Source: an uncultured Clostridium sp.
Lineage (GTDB): Bacteria > Bacillota > Clostridia > Lachnospirales > Lachnospiraceae
Reading direction: 5' to 3'
Assembly: GCA_900549235.1 (NCBI GenBank)
Contig: URNT01000047.1
Span: 1-23,195, forward strand
DNA: 23,195 bases
Below are positions 7,171-13,963 of this stretch, in pieces. How positions within the stretch are numbered: the stretch's first letter is position 1; every line of letters begins with the position of its first letter. A model generated the notes under the pieces. It was not told the origin of the DNA, ran no database searches, and saw only the letters and a list, made by a program, of their open reading frames with translations. The position numbers and the translations under genes are program-made.

Positions 7171-7254
7171 GTGACGGTATGTGACAGTTGTGACGGTTAT
7201 TTCGATACCACCCCCGCTGTCAAAAATACCGTCACAACCGTCACCAACTGTCAC
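7171..7254. repeat. Mirror-symmetric array of six 8-bp sites (iteron-like)
   Basis: Three sites read forward: GTGACGGT (7171), GTGACAGT (7181) and GTGACGGT (7190). Three read in reverse: ACCGTCAC (7228), ACCGTCAC (7237) and ACTGTCAC (7247). The start-to-start steps are 10 and 9 bases on the left, 9 and 10 on the right, so the array is symmetric about 7212/7213. It overlaps the stop codon of the RepA-like gene. It may be a replication origin, an operator or a long RNA hairpin. Confidence 0.85.
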
Positions 7255-8393
7255 GCTGTTTCCGTATCATCTTTCCAAAACCGTATTTTTCTTCCATCAT
7301 GGGTACGGTTGTTCTTATAATAAATGCCATGTTCCGCATACAACCTCCCTGAAAGAACGTTCAGTTTTCGTGTGATGACATGGGGCTGAATTTCTACCTT
7401 TATCAGAGAAACCAGTTCCGTTGCCGAGCCTTCCCAAGAAGAAATATCCTTCATAACAAGTTCAGCAATCTCATCCAGTAAAGGTTCAGGCGGTTCTTTC
7501 CACAATTCGGTTTCTGCCCTTTGCAGCTCCCACAACAATGTTTCTGTGTTGCGATTAAGATACAGTTTTTGGTCTTGCTGATCCCTGCCCGATACTTCCA
7601 AAGTTGCGGCATTGCCTGTCCGTTTTTCTTTCTGAAGGAGAAACGCACCATCCGCCGCACCGAGCAGTCCGCTTGTTCCCGAAATCATATCAAACTTATC
7701 ATCCGCCGTCTGTTTCCTTGTGTGGTGTACGAGCAGGATACAAAGACCGTGGGCGTCTGCAAAACTTTTCAGCCTTGCCATAATCTGATAATCGTTTGCA
7801 TAGCTGTAATTATCTCCGCCGACTTCCCGCACCTTTTGGAGCGTATCAATGATAATCAGCCTTGTGTCTGCGTGTTCCGCCACAAACCTTGCAAGCTGTT
7901 CATCCAGCCCTTTCCCTAGCTGACTGGCGGAAACAGAGAAGAAAAGATTGTCCGCACTCTCTGTTCCAAACATCCGATACAAACGTTCCTGTAAGCGGCG
8001 GTAATCATCCTCAAGGGCAAGATACAGTAACGTTCCCTTTCGGGTTGTATAATTCCAAAGCGGTGTGCCTGTGCTAACGTGATAGGCAAGCTGTGCCATC
8101 AGGAAACTCTTTCCCAGTTTTGGAGAACCTGCAAAAATATAAGTTCCGGGGTAGAGCAGACCGTCGATCAACGGCGGCTTGCTCTGGTACTGGGTGTCAA
8201 ACAGTTCATTCATGGAAACTGCTTTGAGATAGGAGGGGTCTAAACTCAACTGCATTTCTCTCTGCATTTCCTCAAAACTCTTGATATTTTCCTCATACTC
8301 GGATATACTATTTTCAGCGATTTTTTGAATTGGCTGCTCCGTATCTGCGCCAACAGATACATTCGGAGTAGTCTTTTCTTTTTTATTCTCCAT
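7251..8393 (-). CDS. RepA-like AAA ATPase (hexameric helicase type)
   Basis: The protein has about 380 residues and belongs to the AAA_25/RepA-like group related to the RSF1010 RepA helicase. Counting from an upstream in-frame ATG at 8399, it has a Walker A (GSPKLGKS, 91-98), an ALEDD motif (128-132) and a Walker B (LIIIDT, 181-186). A HHTRK segment and a winged-helix-like C-terminus that ends with the stop at 7251 follow. Such ATPases unwind DNA for element replication. The ATG at 8393 has AGGAG 9 bases upstream and is preferred over the one at 8399. Its start overlaps the end of the MobC-like gene. The iteron-like array at its 3' end would be a natural target for replication initiation, which is inferred. 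Confidence 0.88.
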   Translation of the reverse strand: MENKKEKTTPNVSVGADTEQPIQKIAENSISEYEENIKSFEEMQREMQLSLDPSYLKAVSMNELFDTQYQSKPPLIDGLLYPGTYIFAGSPKLGKSFLMAQLAYHVSTGTPLWNYTTRKGTLLYLALEDDYRRLQERLYRMFGTESADNLFFSVSASQLGKGLDEQLARFVAEHADTRLIIIDTLQKVREVGGDNYSYANDYQIMARLKSFADAHGLCILLVHHTRKQTADDKFDMISGTSGLLGAADGAFLLQKEKRTGNAATLEVSGRDQQDQKLYLNRNTETLLWELQRAETELWKEPPEPLLDEIAELVMKDISSWEGSATELVSLIKVEIQPHVITRKLNVLSGRLYAEHGIYYKNNRTHDGRKIRFWKDDTETA

Positions 8394-8718
8394 TCTCATC
8401 CTCTCCTTTCAGACCGCCAAGAATAATGGCAATCAGTTCAATTACATTTATCAGTTCCTCATCCACGCTGTTCCCTGCTTCAATCCGCCTTAACTCTGTA
8501 AGGACAGCGGCAAGTTCCAGTTTGAGTGCCTTATACACTCTCGGATTCCCCTGTACCACCACATCCTGATTCAGACAGCGGCGGTAACAGTATTCCTGTT
8601 TGGGCAGCCCCGATAAGGCAACCGCCTTGTTGATGCGTTCATTTTCTTCGGGAGATACCCGAAATCCTACTGTGATGTTTCTCCATCGGTTTTTGTTATC
8701 CCTGTTCTTAGCTGACAT
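8383..8718 (-). CDS. MobC-like mobilization accessory protein
   Basis: The protein of 111 residues begins with a basic stretch and a ribbon-helix-helix-like segment, ITVGFRVSPEENERINKAVA, followed by LSGLPKQEYCYRRCL and a helical tail. This matches the MobC/relaxosome accessory proteins of clostridial elements, which bind oriT and help the relaxase open the nick region. The ATG at 8718 has GGAG 9 bases upstream; the in-frame TTG at 8724 is less likely. The gene overlaps the integrase 3' end and the RepA-like start, so these genes are translated as one block. Confidence 0.78.
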   Translation of the reverse strand: MSAKNRDNKNRWRNITVGFRVSPEENERINKAVALSGLPKQEYCYRRCLNQDVVVQGNPRVYKALKLELAAVLTELRRIEAGNSVDEELINVIELIAIILGGLKGEDENGE

Positions 8719-9799
8719 TTGCAATCTCTCCTTTCCCTAAATCATCTAATCTATCTGCCATTTCCGTCTGTTTTGACGGGAACAGATGGGCGTACTGGTA
8801 AGTGATGTCAATGCTTTCATGCCCCACACGGTCTGCAATCGCCACCGCCGAAAATCCCATATCAATGAGCAAACTGATGTGGCTGTGCCTGAGATCGTGA
8901 ATGCGGATACGCTTTACACCTGCGGCTTCTGCCCCTCTGTCCATCTCGTGATGGAGATAACTTTTGGTAACTGTAAAAATGCGGTCTTTCTTCTTCAATC
9001 CATAGAGCATATTCAGATACTCCTGCATTTCTTCACAAAGGAACTTCGGCATTTTGATCATGCGGTTGCTTTTCTTTGTTTTCGGTGTAGTAATCACATC
9101 TTCTCCGTGTAGCCGCTGATAAGATTTGTTAATTCTGACCGTTTCTTTCTCAAAATCAAAATCCGCTGCGGTCAGTACAAGCAGCTCCCCTTCTCGGATA
9201 CCGCACCAGTAAAGCATTTCAAAAGCATAAAAGGAAACTGGCTTGTCCATCATCTCAAAAGAGAACTTCTTGTATTCTTCTTTTGTCCAAAACAGCATTT
9301 CCTTGTGTTCCTCACTTCCCATATTTCCCACCTTTGCGGCAGGATTGGAACGCAACTCATAATAACGTACCGCATGATTAAATATGGCTGACAGTTGATT
9401 ATGCAGCGTTTTTAGATAGGTCTGTGAGTATGGCTTTTTCTTCTCATCCCGATAGGCAAGCAGTTCATTCTGCCATGTGATAATCTCCTTTGTGGAAATC
9501 TCGCTGATTCTTAACTTGCCAAAATACGGAAGTATCTTCGTGCGGATGATATGCTCCTTTGTCAGCCACGTGTTCTCCTTCAGACGGGTTTTCACATCCC
9601 GGATATACAGTTCGGTAAAGGCTTCAAAGCTCATATCAAGGTCAGACGCATTCTGTAACTGAAACATTCTCTCCCATTCCTGAGCTTCTTTCTTGGTGGC
9701 AAAACCACGTTTGCATTTCTGCTTACGCTCGCCTTTCCAGTTCACATACCTTGCCATCACATACCATGTTCCATTGTCCTCATTCTTAAATACCGGCAT
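8708..9799 (-). CDS. int: Tyrosine recombinase (integrase)
   Basis: The 363-residue integrase has an N-terminal arm-binding domain (VFKNEDNGTWYVMARYVNW), a SAM-like core-binding domain (about 55-150) and a C-terminal catalytic domain. The catalytic residues are visible: Arg202 (GIREGEL), a Lys in TPKTKKSN (240-243), His301 and Arg304 (HDLRHSH), His327 (GHES) and the nucleophile Tyr336 (TYQYAHL). It performs site-specific insertion and excision of the element. The ATG overlaps the stop of the excisionase-like gene (TAATG), which indicates translational coupling. The protein is complete with all key residues, so integration and excision are likely still possible. Confidence 0.96.
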   Translation of the reverse strand: MPVFKNEDNGTWYVMARYVNWKGERKQKCKRGFATKKEAQEWERMFQLQNASDLDMSFEAFTELYIRDVKTRLKENTWLTKEHIIRTKILPYFGKLRISEISTKEIITWQNELLAYRDEKKKPYSQTYLKTLHNQLSAIFNHAVRYYELRSNPAAKVGNMGSEEHKEMLFWTKEEYKKFSFEMMDKPVSFYAFEMLYWCGIREGELLVLTAADFDFEKETVRINKSYQRLHGEDVITTPKTKKSNRMIKMPKFLCEEMQEYLNMLYGLKKKDRIFTVTKSYLHHEMDRGAEAAGVKRIRIHDLRHSHISLLIDMGFSAVAIADRVGHESIDITYQYAHLFPSKQTEMADRLDDLGKGEIANVS

Positions 9800-9987
9800 T
9801 ACTTTTCCTCCTTTCCTGCTCCGTAGAGCCTTTCATAAAAATACTGGCGGTTTACACGCCCTGTAATCGTAATAAAACCTTTGGCTTTCAGTTCCTCATT
9901 CAACTGCCGGATTAACTTATAGGCATAAGGCTTTGATACGCTTAGTTCCTGTGCCACTTCTTCGGCACGAATAAATTTGTTCTCCAT
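9799..9987 (-). CDS. Excisionase-like helix-turn-helix protein
   Basis: The 62-residue protein is a compact DNA-binding domain: FIRAEEVAQELSVSKPYAYKL, then IRQLNEELKAKGFITITGRVNRQYFYERLYG. This is the usual form of the small Xis/HTH_17-type proteins encoded just ahead of tyrosine integrases, where they bend DNA and direct excision. A GAGGAGGG site precedes the ATG. It is the first gene of the leftward backbone operon and its promoter lies in a region shared with the divergent Xre regulator. Confidence 0.85.
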   Translation of the reverse strand: MENKFIRAEEVAQELSVSKPYAYKLIRQLNEELKAKGFITITGRVNRQYFYERLYGAGKEEK

Positions 9988-10006
9988 AGATTGCCCTCCT
10001 CTTTTT

Positions 10007-10132
10007 CTAGACTTATTTGTTTAATTTTGAACCCATTATACTAAGCATATTTGTTTGTGTCGAGTGGTTTTCGGAAAAACATTAAACTTTTTTGTTTTGT
10101 ATTATCTTGACTTCGCCTAAACATATCTGCTA
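10007..10132. promoter_or_regulatory. Four-copy operator repeat across the divergent promoters
   Basis: Four same-direction 16-bp repeats resemble CTAAACATATTTGTTT: 10007-10022 (CTAGACTTATTTGTTT), 10041-10056 (CTAAGCATATTTGTTT), 10082-10097 (TTAAACTTTTTTGTTT) and 10117-10132 (CTAAACATATCTGCTA). The second fills the spacer of the leftward promoter. The fourth covers most of the spacer and the start of the -10 box of the rightward promoter. This suggests control of both directions by one protein, most simply the Xre regulator at 10168. Confidence 0.7.
10035..10063 (-). promoter_or_regulatory. Leftward promoter of the excisionase-integrase-mob operon
   Basis: On the minus strand TCGACA (10063-10058) and TATAAT (10040-10035) are 17 bases apart, 11 of 12 positions matching consensus. 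The operator repeat at 10041-10056 fills the spacer, so a bound repressor would block it. Confidence 0.8.
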
Positions 10133-10136
10133 TACT
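10107..10136 (+). promoter_or_regulatory. Rightward promoter of the Xre regulator
   Basis: TTGACT (10107-10112) and TATACT (10131-10136) are 18 bases apart, followed after about 30 bases by the regulator start. The operator repeat at 10117-10132 overlaps it, consistent with autoregulation. Confidence 0.75.
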
Positions 10137-10167
10137 GATTACACTGCATATACAAGGAGCGATGATT

Positions 10168-10686
10168 ATGGCGATTGGAGAGAGAATACATTTTTTCCGC
10201 ATTCTGCGTGGAATGACACAAAAATATCTTGGTACGATTGTCGGCTTTCCTGAGCGAAGTGCCGATGTGCGTTTAGCACAATATGAAACAGGCACAAGAA
10301 AACCAAAAGCGGAACTTACTGCTGCATTGGCACAGGCACTTGATGTTTCCCCTCATGCCCTTGATGTACCCGACATTGACAGCTATATCGGGCTGATGCA
10401 CACTTTGTTTACCCTTGAAGATTTATATGGTCTGACTGTCAGCGAAGCAGACGGAGAAGTCTGTCTGAAAGTCAACAGGGACAAAGGAAACGACGCCCAC
10501 GAACTACTGAAAATGCTGTATACTTGGAAAGAACAGGCGGACAAGTTATCTTCCGAAGAAATCAGCAAAGAAGAATACGATAACTGGCGTTACCACTATC
10601 CGAAGTTCGATACCACACAAAGATGGGCGAAAGTGCCATCACAGGAATTAAGCGACGCATTCATCGAGACATTTAAAAATATGTAA
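10168..10686 (+). CDS. Xre-family transcriptional regulator of the element
   Basis: The protein of 172 residues has an N-terminal helix-turn-helix domain (about 1-70): FFRILRGMTQKYLG and VRLAQYETGTRKPKAELTAALAQALDVSPHAL. The C-terminal half, including EDLYGLTVSEADGEVCLKVN and a helical tail ending DAFIETFKNM, is of a type common next to clostridial element integrases. The ATG at 10168 is chosen because AAGGAG lies 8 bases upstream; the ATG at 10162 is too close to that site. Transcribed away from the excisionase and integrase genes, it is the natural candidate to bind the four repeats between them and set the integration/excision balance (inference). Confidence 0.88.
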   Translation: MAIGERIHFFRILRGMTQKYLGTIVGFPERSADVRLAQYETGTRKPKAELTAALAQALDVSPHALDVPDIDSYIGLMHTLFTLEDLYGLTVSEADGEVCLKVNRDKGNDAHELLKMLYTWKEQADKLSSEEISKEEYDNWRYHYPKFDTTQRWAKVPSQELSDAFIETFKNM

Positions 10687-10699
10687 GGTAGGGGATTGT

Positions 10700-11212
10700 A
10701 TGTGGCAAATCATTTCAAATATATCTTCAATTATTACTTGCACACTGTTCATTCTTTATGTTATCGGGCACATTTGGAAGGTTTTTGTAACCAAAAATAC
10801 AAGGTATGAAAAATTCAAAGTAGTACCATTCAACTCCGATTTCGATATTGATGACAATGATAATGTAGTCATTATTGATGATATTGGTGAAGAATTCTCC
10901 ATATCTTCACCTTATGGAATTAAAAATATCGAAATATATAAAGTTATTTATGAAATTGGTGATAACGGCTCACTCTCTTTAATTTCCAAGGAACTTAAAT
11001 CCACTTATAAAGACTTAAATATCAATGACACCCTTTATATCAGATGCGATTTAGGAGAATGTATTCCAACAACACAAATAACCATTGAAAGAATGGATTA
11101 CACCAAAGTAACTTTTGAATTATATTCCAGCGGAAAAACAGGGAATATACTTGTCAGCAATTACAACTTCAAAATGACAATACGAAGCTTAATTTACTAT
11201 CTATGCGTTTAG
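10700..11212 (+). CDS. Hypothetical membrane-anchored protein
   Basis: I do not recognise this 170-residue protein. It has one N-terminal hydrophobic segment (about residues 4-29, IISNISSIITCTLFILYVIGHIW), followed by a basic stretch, so it is probably anchored with the rest in the cytoplasm (N-out, C-in by the positive-inside rule). The soluble part is acidic and beta-rich, with FDIDDNDNVVIIDDIGEEFS and repeated short strands. It begins 13 bases after the Xre regulator stop, behind a GGGG site, so it is co-transcribed with the regulator. Base composition is notably AT-rich compared with the regulator, which suggests separate acquisition. It could be an accessory or exclusion protein, but nothing in the sequence proves that. 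Confidence 0.7.
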   Translation: MWQIISNISSIITCTLFILYVIGHIWKVFVTKNTRYEKFKVVPFNSDFDIDDNDNVVIIDDIGEEFSISSPYGIKNIEIYKVIYEIGDNGSLSLISKELKSTYKDLNINDTLYIRCDLGECIPTTQITIERMDYTKVTFELYSSGKTGNILVSNYNFKMTIRSLIYYLCV

Positions 11213-11238
11213 CAAAACCGTTTCAAATACAACGACAA

Positions 11239-11281
11239 AAAGCCCTTAGCCATGAGTTTCATACCCACAGCTAAGGGCTTT
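11239..11281. terminator. Terminator after the regulator operon
   Basis: AAAGCCCTTAGC (11239-11250) and GCTAAGGGCTTT (11270-11281) form a 12-bp stem with a 19-base loop, with A residues before and T residues after it. It ends the plus-strand regulator operon and may also stop minus-strand transcription coming out of guaA. Confidence 0.7.
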
Positions 11282-11583
11282 ATAATATGGATTCGTTCAA
11301 AGCCAAGCGAATGTTGCGAATATATGCGTTGAGTGCTTGCACTCATAAACATATATTTGCATACATTCATTTGGCGAATACGCCACAACAAGGAAATATG
11401 CAATATTTCCGAGTATGGCTCTGAACGCTTTGTTGCACAACCGCCTGTCAATCATTCTCTAACCATAAAACCACTGGATTATAAGAATAATGGCTCTTAT
11501 GCAACTGTTATCAATTTGTTATCAAAAGACTTTTGAAAGTGCCGCAAACCCGCATAAATACTGGATTTTTTCGACTTCTCAAC
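11282..11583. other. Element end / guaA junction, non-coding and repeat-rich
   Basis: I find no convincing gene here. The stretch has inverted repeats: GCGAATATATG (11316-11326) with CATATATTTGC (11350-11360) enclosing GAGTGC/GCACTC (11331-11344), GGAAATAT/ATATTTCC (11392-11410), ATAAGA/TCTTAT (11481-11500) and TCAAAAG/CTTTTGA (11522-11536). TGTTATCAA is directly repeated (11506 and 11517), as is a CATAAA...ACTGGATT motif (11464-11480 and 11553-11567). It is the likely attachment end of the element, beside the guaA stop codon. Confidence 0.55.
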
Positions 11584-12888
11584 TTATTCCCACTCAATCG
11601 TCCCCGTAGGCTTCGGGCTCAAATCATAACAAACCCGATTCACATTCTTAACTTCCTTCAGAATCCGGTCCGTTATCTTCAAAAGCACCTCATAATCGAT
11701 CTTTTCAATAGCCGCCGTCATAGCGTCCACAGTATTAACCGCTCTTAAAATAACCGGGTACTCAAAGCATCTCTCATTGTCTCTGACGCCCACGGATTTA
11801 AAATCAGGCACTACAGTGAAATACTGCCATACAGTCTTGTCCAGGCCGGCTTTTTCAAATTCTTCTCTGAGAATGGCGTCGGATTCTCTTACAGCTTCCA
11901 GACGCTCTTTTGTGATGGCGCCAAGACAGCGCACCCCAAGGCCGGGGCCGGGGAATGGCTGGCGGTATACCATGCTGTGGGGCAGGCCAAGCTCGATGCC
12001 GCAGGCCCGTACCTCGTCTTTAAAAAGCTGGCGCAGGGGCTCTACCAGCTGGAAATCCAGATCCTCGGGAAGGCCGCCTACATTGTGGTGGGATTTTACT
12101 ACCTTTGCGGTTTTTGTGCCGCTTTCTACAATGTCAGGGTAGATGGTTCCCTGTGCCAGGAAATCGATTCCCTCCAGCTTTCTTGCTTCTTCTTCAAATA
12201 CCCGGATGAACTCGGCGCCGATGATCTTGCGCTTCTGCTCCGGCTCTGCAACTCCTGCCAGCTTTCCAAGGAAACGCTCGGAGGCATCTACATACACCAG
12301 ATTTGCGTCCAGCTGATTCTTGAATACGTCAATAACGCTCTCGGATTCGCCTTTACGCATCAGGCCATGGTTCACATGGACGCAGGTAAGCTGTCTGCCG
12401 ATAGCCTTGATCAGAAGGGCCGCTACCACAGAGCTGTCCACACCGCCGGACAATGCCAGCAGAACCTTTTTATCTCCTACCTGCTGACGGATCAGCTCTA
12501 CCTGGTCAGCGATGAAATTTTTCATATTCCAGTTAGCCTGGGCCTGGCAGGTATCAAAAACGAAGGCGCGTAGCGCATTTTCATTTCCCTCCCATGACGC
12601 AAGCATCGCCTGGGCGCCATGTCCCTCTGCCTTTGGATGTTCAGCTGCCAGCACCGGAATGCCTGTGCCGTAGATCTCCGGATTTACATCGATCTCCACA
12701 CCGTCTACCACATGGTTTGGGCCGCCGTTGATGATGAGGCCCTTTACATTTGGCAGAGCCTTCAGCTCCTCTGCCGTTATATCATGGGGATAAATCTCGC
12801 TGTAAACTCCCATCTCGCGGATGTCTCTGGCCAGCTTCGTGTTTTCTGTACTCCCCAGATCCAGAATTACAATCATATCCTGTTTCAT
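11584..12888 (-). CDS. guaA: GMP synthase with shortened glutaminase domain
   Basis: GuaA converts XMP to GMP, usually with ammonia from its glutamine amidotransferase (GATase) domain. The ATP-pyrophosphatase part is intact: the PP-loop ALSGGVDSS, the HVNHGLMRKGE stretch, PFPGPGLGVRCLG and the C-terminal dimerization domain ending PKPTGTIEWE. The N-terminal domain starts normally (MIVILDLGSTENTKLARDIR, GLIINGGPN), but after GIPVL it jumps to AAEHPKAEGHGAQAML. The GICYGMQ catalytic Cys motif and the usual QFHPE motif are absent. At 434 residues it is about 75 shorter than usual. It may depend on free ammonia or a partner. The ATG at 12888 has AGGAGG with good spacing. Its 3' end is the element junction. 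Confidence 0.93.
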   Translation of the reverse strand: MKQDMIVILDLGSTENTKLARDIREMGVYSEIYPHDITAEELKALPNVKGLIINGGPNHVVDGVEIDVNPEIYGTGIPVLAAEHPKAEGHGAQAMLASWEGNENALRAFVFDTCQAQANWNMKNFIADQVELIRQQVGDKKVLLALSGGVDSSVVAALLIKAIGRQLTCVHVNHGLMRKGESESVIDVFKNQLDANLVYVDASERFLGKLAGVAEPEQKRKIIGAEFIRVFEEEARKLEGIDFLAQGTIYPDIVESGTKTAKVVKSHHNVGGLPEDLDFQLVEPLRQLFKDEVRACGIELGLPHSMVYRQPFPGPGLGVRCLGAITKERLEAVRESDAILREEFEKAGLDKTVWQYFTVVPDFKSVGVRDNERCFEYPVILRAVNTVDAMTAAIEKIDYEVLLKITDRILKEVKNVNRVCYDLSPKPTGTIEWE

Positions 12889-12939
12889 TTTTATCCTCCT
12901 CCGTAGGTTCATTTTTGCCTGAAAAATGGCTTCGCCTCT

Positions 12940-12968
12940 ATTATACTATAGCCCTCCGGCGGGGGCAA
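12940..12968 (-). promoter_or_regulatory. Promoter of guaA
   Basis: On the minus strand TTGCCC (12968-12963) and TATAAT (12945-12940) are 17 bases apart, leaving a leader of about 45 bases before the guaA ATG. The leader is too short for a purine riboswitch. Confidence 0.72.
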
Positions 12969-12974
12969 CGGATA

Positions 12975-13175
12975 TTATTTCTGAGAAATGGATTTCTCCC
13001 TGGCTACAGCCACAAACCGCCCCTTTTCCGTGCGGCAGCTGCAGGCAGACAGGATCAGCAGCATACCACGGTTTTCGGTGTTGCCTCCACCGCGCCACTG
13101 GAGCTTTTGCAGATGTTGTCAAAGGTAAAACGGTCCCATTCCTCCCATACCTGGTGCGCCCGGTAACGTAATCCC
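12975..13175 (-). pseudogene. Probable remnant of a class B sortase gene
   Basis: No intact gene fills the space between guaA and the kinase gene. One minus-strand frame ending at the TAA at 12977-12975 reads MLLILSACSCRTEKGRFVAV, followed by AREKSISQK. This resembles the C-terminus of class B sortases, where a TLSTC catalytic motif is followed by a RFVV strand. Upstream, the adjacent frame reads YRAHQVWEEWDRFTFDN, which could be the preceding part after a frameshift near 13115. A TGA lies in the first frame just there. No upstream catalytic His region is seen. This is a weak assignment based on pattern memory. Confidence 0.4.
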
Positions 13176-13246
13176 CCACACCGTATAGGAAACAGGGGCG
13201 AATGCAGTAGATGGAACCAGTCTCCTCCAGACTCTGCCCTTTATTT

Positions 13247-13849
13247 TTATGAAACAGGGGGGATTTCCCCAAGATATGCAAGTATCGCCTGCAGGCAGCC
13301 TTCAATTCCTGCCAGGCCGCTGTCCAGGCACAGATGGTAGTTCTGGGCCCGCCCCCAGGTGTTGCCGGTATAATACTGATAATAATCACGGCGCTTTCTG
13401 TCTACCTCCCGGATACGCCGCTCCATCTCCCGTTCATCCTCACCAGGCTCTAACTCCACCATCCGGCTGATCCGGTTTTTCATCTTGGAATAGATGAACA
13501 GGTTCACGCTGTTTTCCAGCACCATATCCGCGCAGCGTCCCACGATCACACAGGGGCCATGGGCCGCCAGACGGTGGATCACATTGGACTGGGCCACAAA
13601 GATCTGGTCTGACATGGGAACCTGGTAGATGTCGGAAAACGCGCGGTAAAACTCACGGTCCAGCGGGTCTCTCACTACAATATGCTCGTCATAGTAGCGA
13701 AATGCTTCTTCCGCCACATTCATATCCTCTGCCGCCATAGAAATCAGTTCCTTGTCGTAAAACGGGATCCCCAGGGCCTCCGACAGCTTCACCCCCAGCT
13801 CTCTGCCGCCGCTGCCGAATTCACGGCTGATCGTAATCACCTTATCCAT
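13247..13849 (-). CDS. Cytidylate-kinase-like family protein
   Basis: The 200-residue protein is of the Cytidylate_kin2 type. It starts with DKVITISREFGSGGRELGVK, which contains the P-loop-like GSGGRELG (residues 12-19), then LGIPFYDKELISMAAEDMNV. A central HGPCVIVGRCADMVLE segment and an arginine-rich lid region (RISRMVELE...RRIREVDRKRRDYYQYYTG) follow. These proteins resemble CMP kinases, but their real substrate is generally unproven. A GGGAGG site lies 7 bases before the ATG. It is the only gene between the calcium ATPase terminator and the sortase remnant, and runs in the same direction as guaA. Confidence 0.88.
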   Translation of the reverse strand: MDKVITISREFGSGGRELGVKLSEALGIPFYDKELISMAAEDMNVAEEAFRYYDEHIVVRDPLDREFYRAFSDIYQVPMSDQIFVAQSNVIHRLAAHGPCVIVGRCADMVLENSVNLFIYSKMKNRISRMVELEPGEDEREMERRIREVDRKRRDYYQYYTGNTWGRAQNYHLCLDSGLAGIEGCLQAILAYLGEIPPVS

Positions 13850-13873
13850 CGAAATGCCTCCCTTCTACCCCAA

Positions 13874-13882
13874 AGTATAACA
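13874..13882 (-). promoter_or_regulatory. Extended -10 promoter candidate of the kinase gene
   Basis: The minus strand has TGTTATACT, an extended -10 element (TGn-TATACT), about 25 bases before the kinase ATG. No good -35 box is visible. Confidence 0.4.
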
Positions 13883-13927
13883 TAAAGCGACATAGATGCC
13901 TAGAGCGTGTTTGAAAATTGCTCTAGT

Positions 13928-13957
13928 AAAAAATCCCGGCCATTTCTGACCGGGATC
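13928..13957 (-). terminator. Terminator of the calcium ATPase gene
   Basis: On the minus strand ATCCCGG / CCGGGAT forms a 7-bp stem with a 10-base loop, followed by six T residues. It lies within a few bases of the ATPase stop. Confidence 0.85.
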
Positions 13958-13963
13958 TCTCAA

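Larger units (their letters stand above)
1..11583. mobile_element. Integrated mobilizable element, right part, abutting the guaA 3' end
   Basis: The stretch carries a coherent mobilization and integration module: excisionase-like protein, tyrosine integrase, MobC-like protein, RepA-like ATPase, MobA/MobL relaxase and TnpV. It also has its own divergent regulator and a cargo operon. It stops at the guaA stop codon, where base composition shifts from AT-rich to more GC-rich. No type IV secretion genes are visible, which suggests a mobilizable rather than self-conjugative element, although the left part is missing. No second copy of the guaA 3' end sequence was found in the window, so the other attachment site must lie to the left of position 1. 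The exact right boundary within 11,282-11,586 is inferred. Confidence 0.8.

Noticed and set aside
11333..11536. A 67-codon plus-strand reading frame near the element end.
   Set aside because: No ribosome binding site, and it runs through several inverted repeats; nothing in it looks like a protein domain.
11977..12573. A 198-codon plus-strand reading frame.
   Set aside because: It lies wholly opposite guaA, whose synthetase motifs are intact.
12946..13389. A long minus-strand reading frame of 147 codons before guaA.
   Set aside because: Its N-terminal part overlaps the kinase gene in another frame, it is rich in Trp, Cys and Arg in an unnatural way, and the better protein-like signal in this area lies in other frames.
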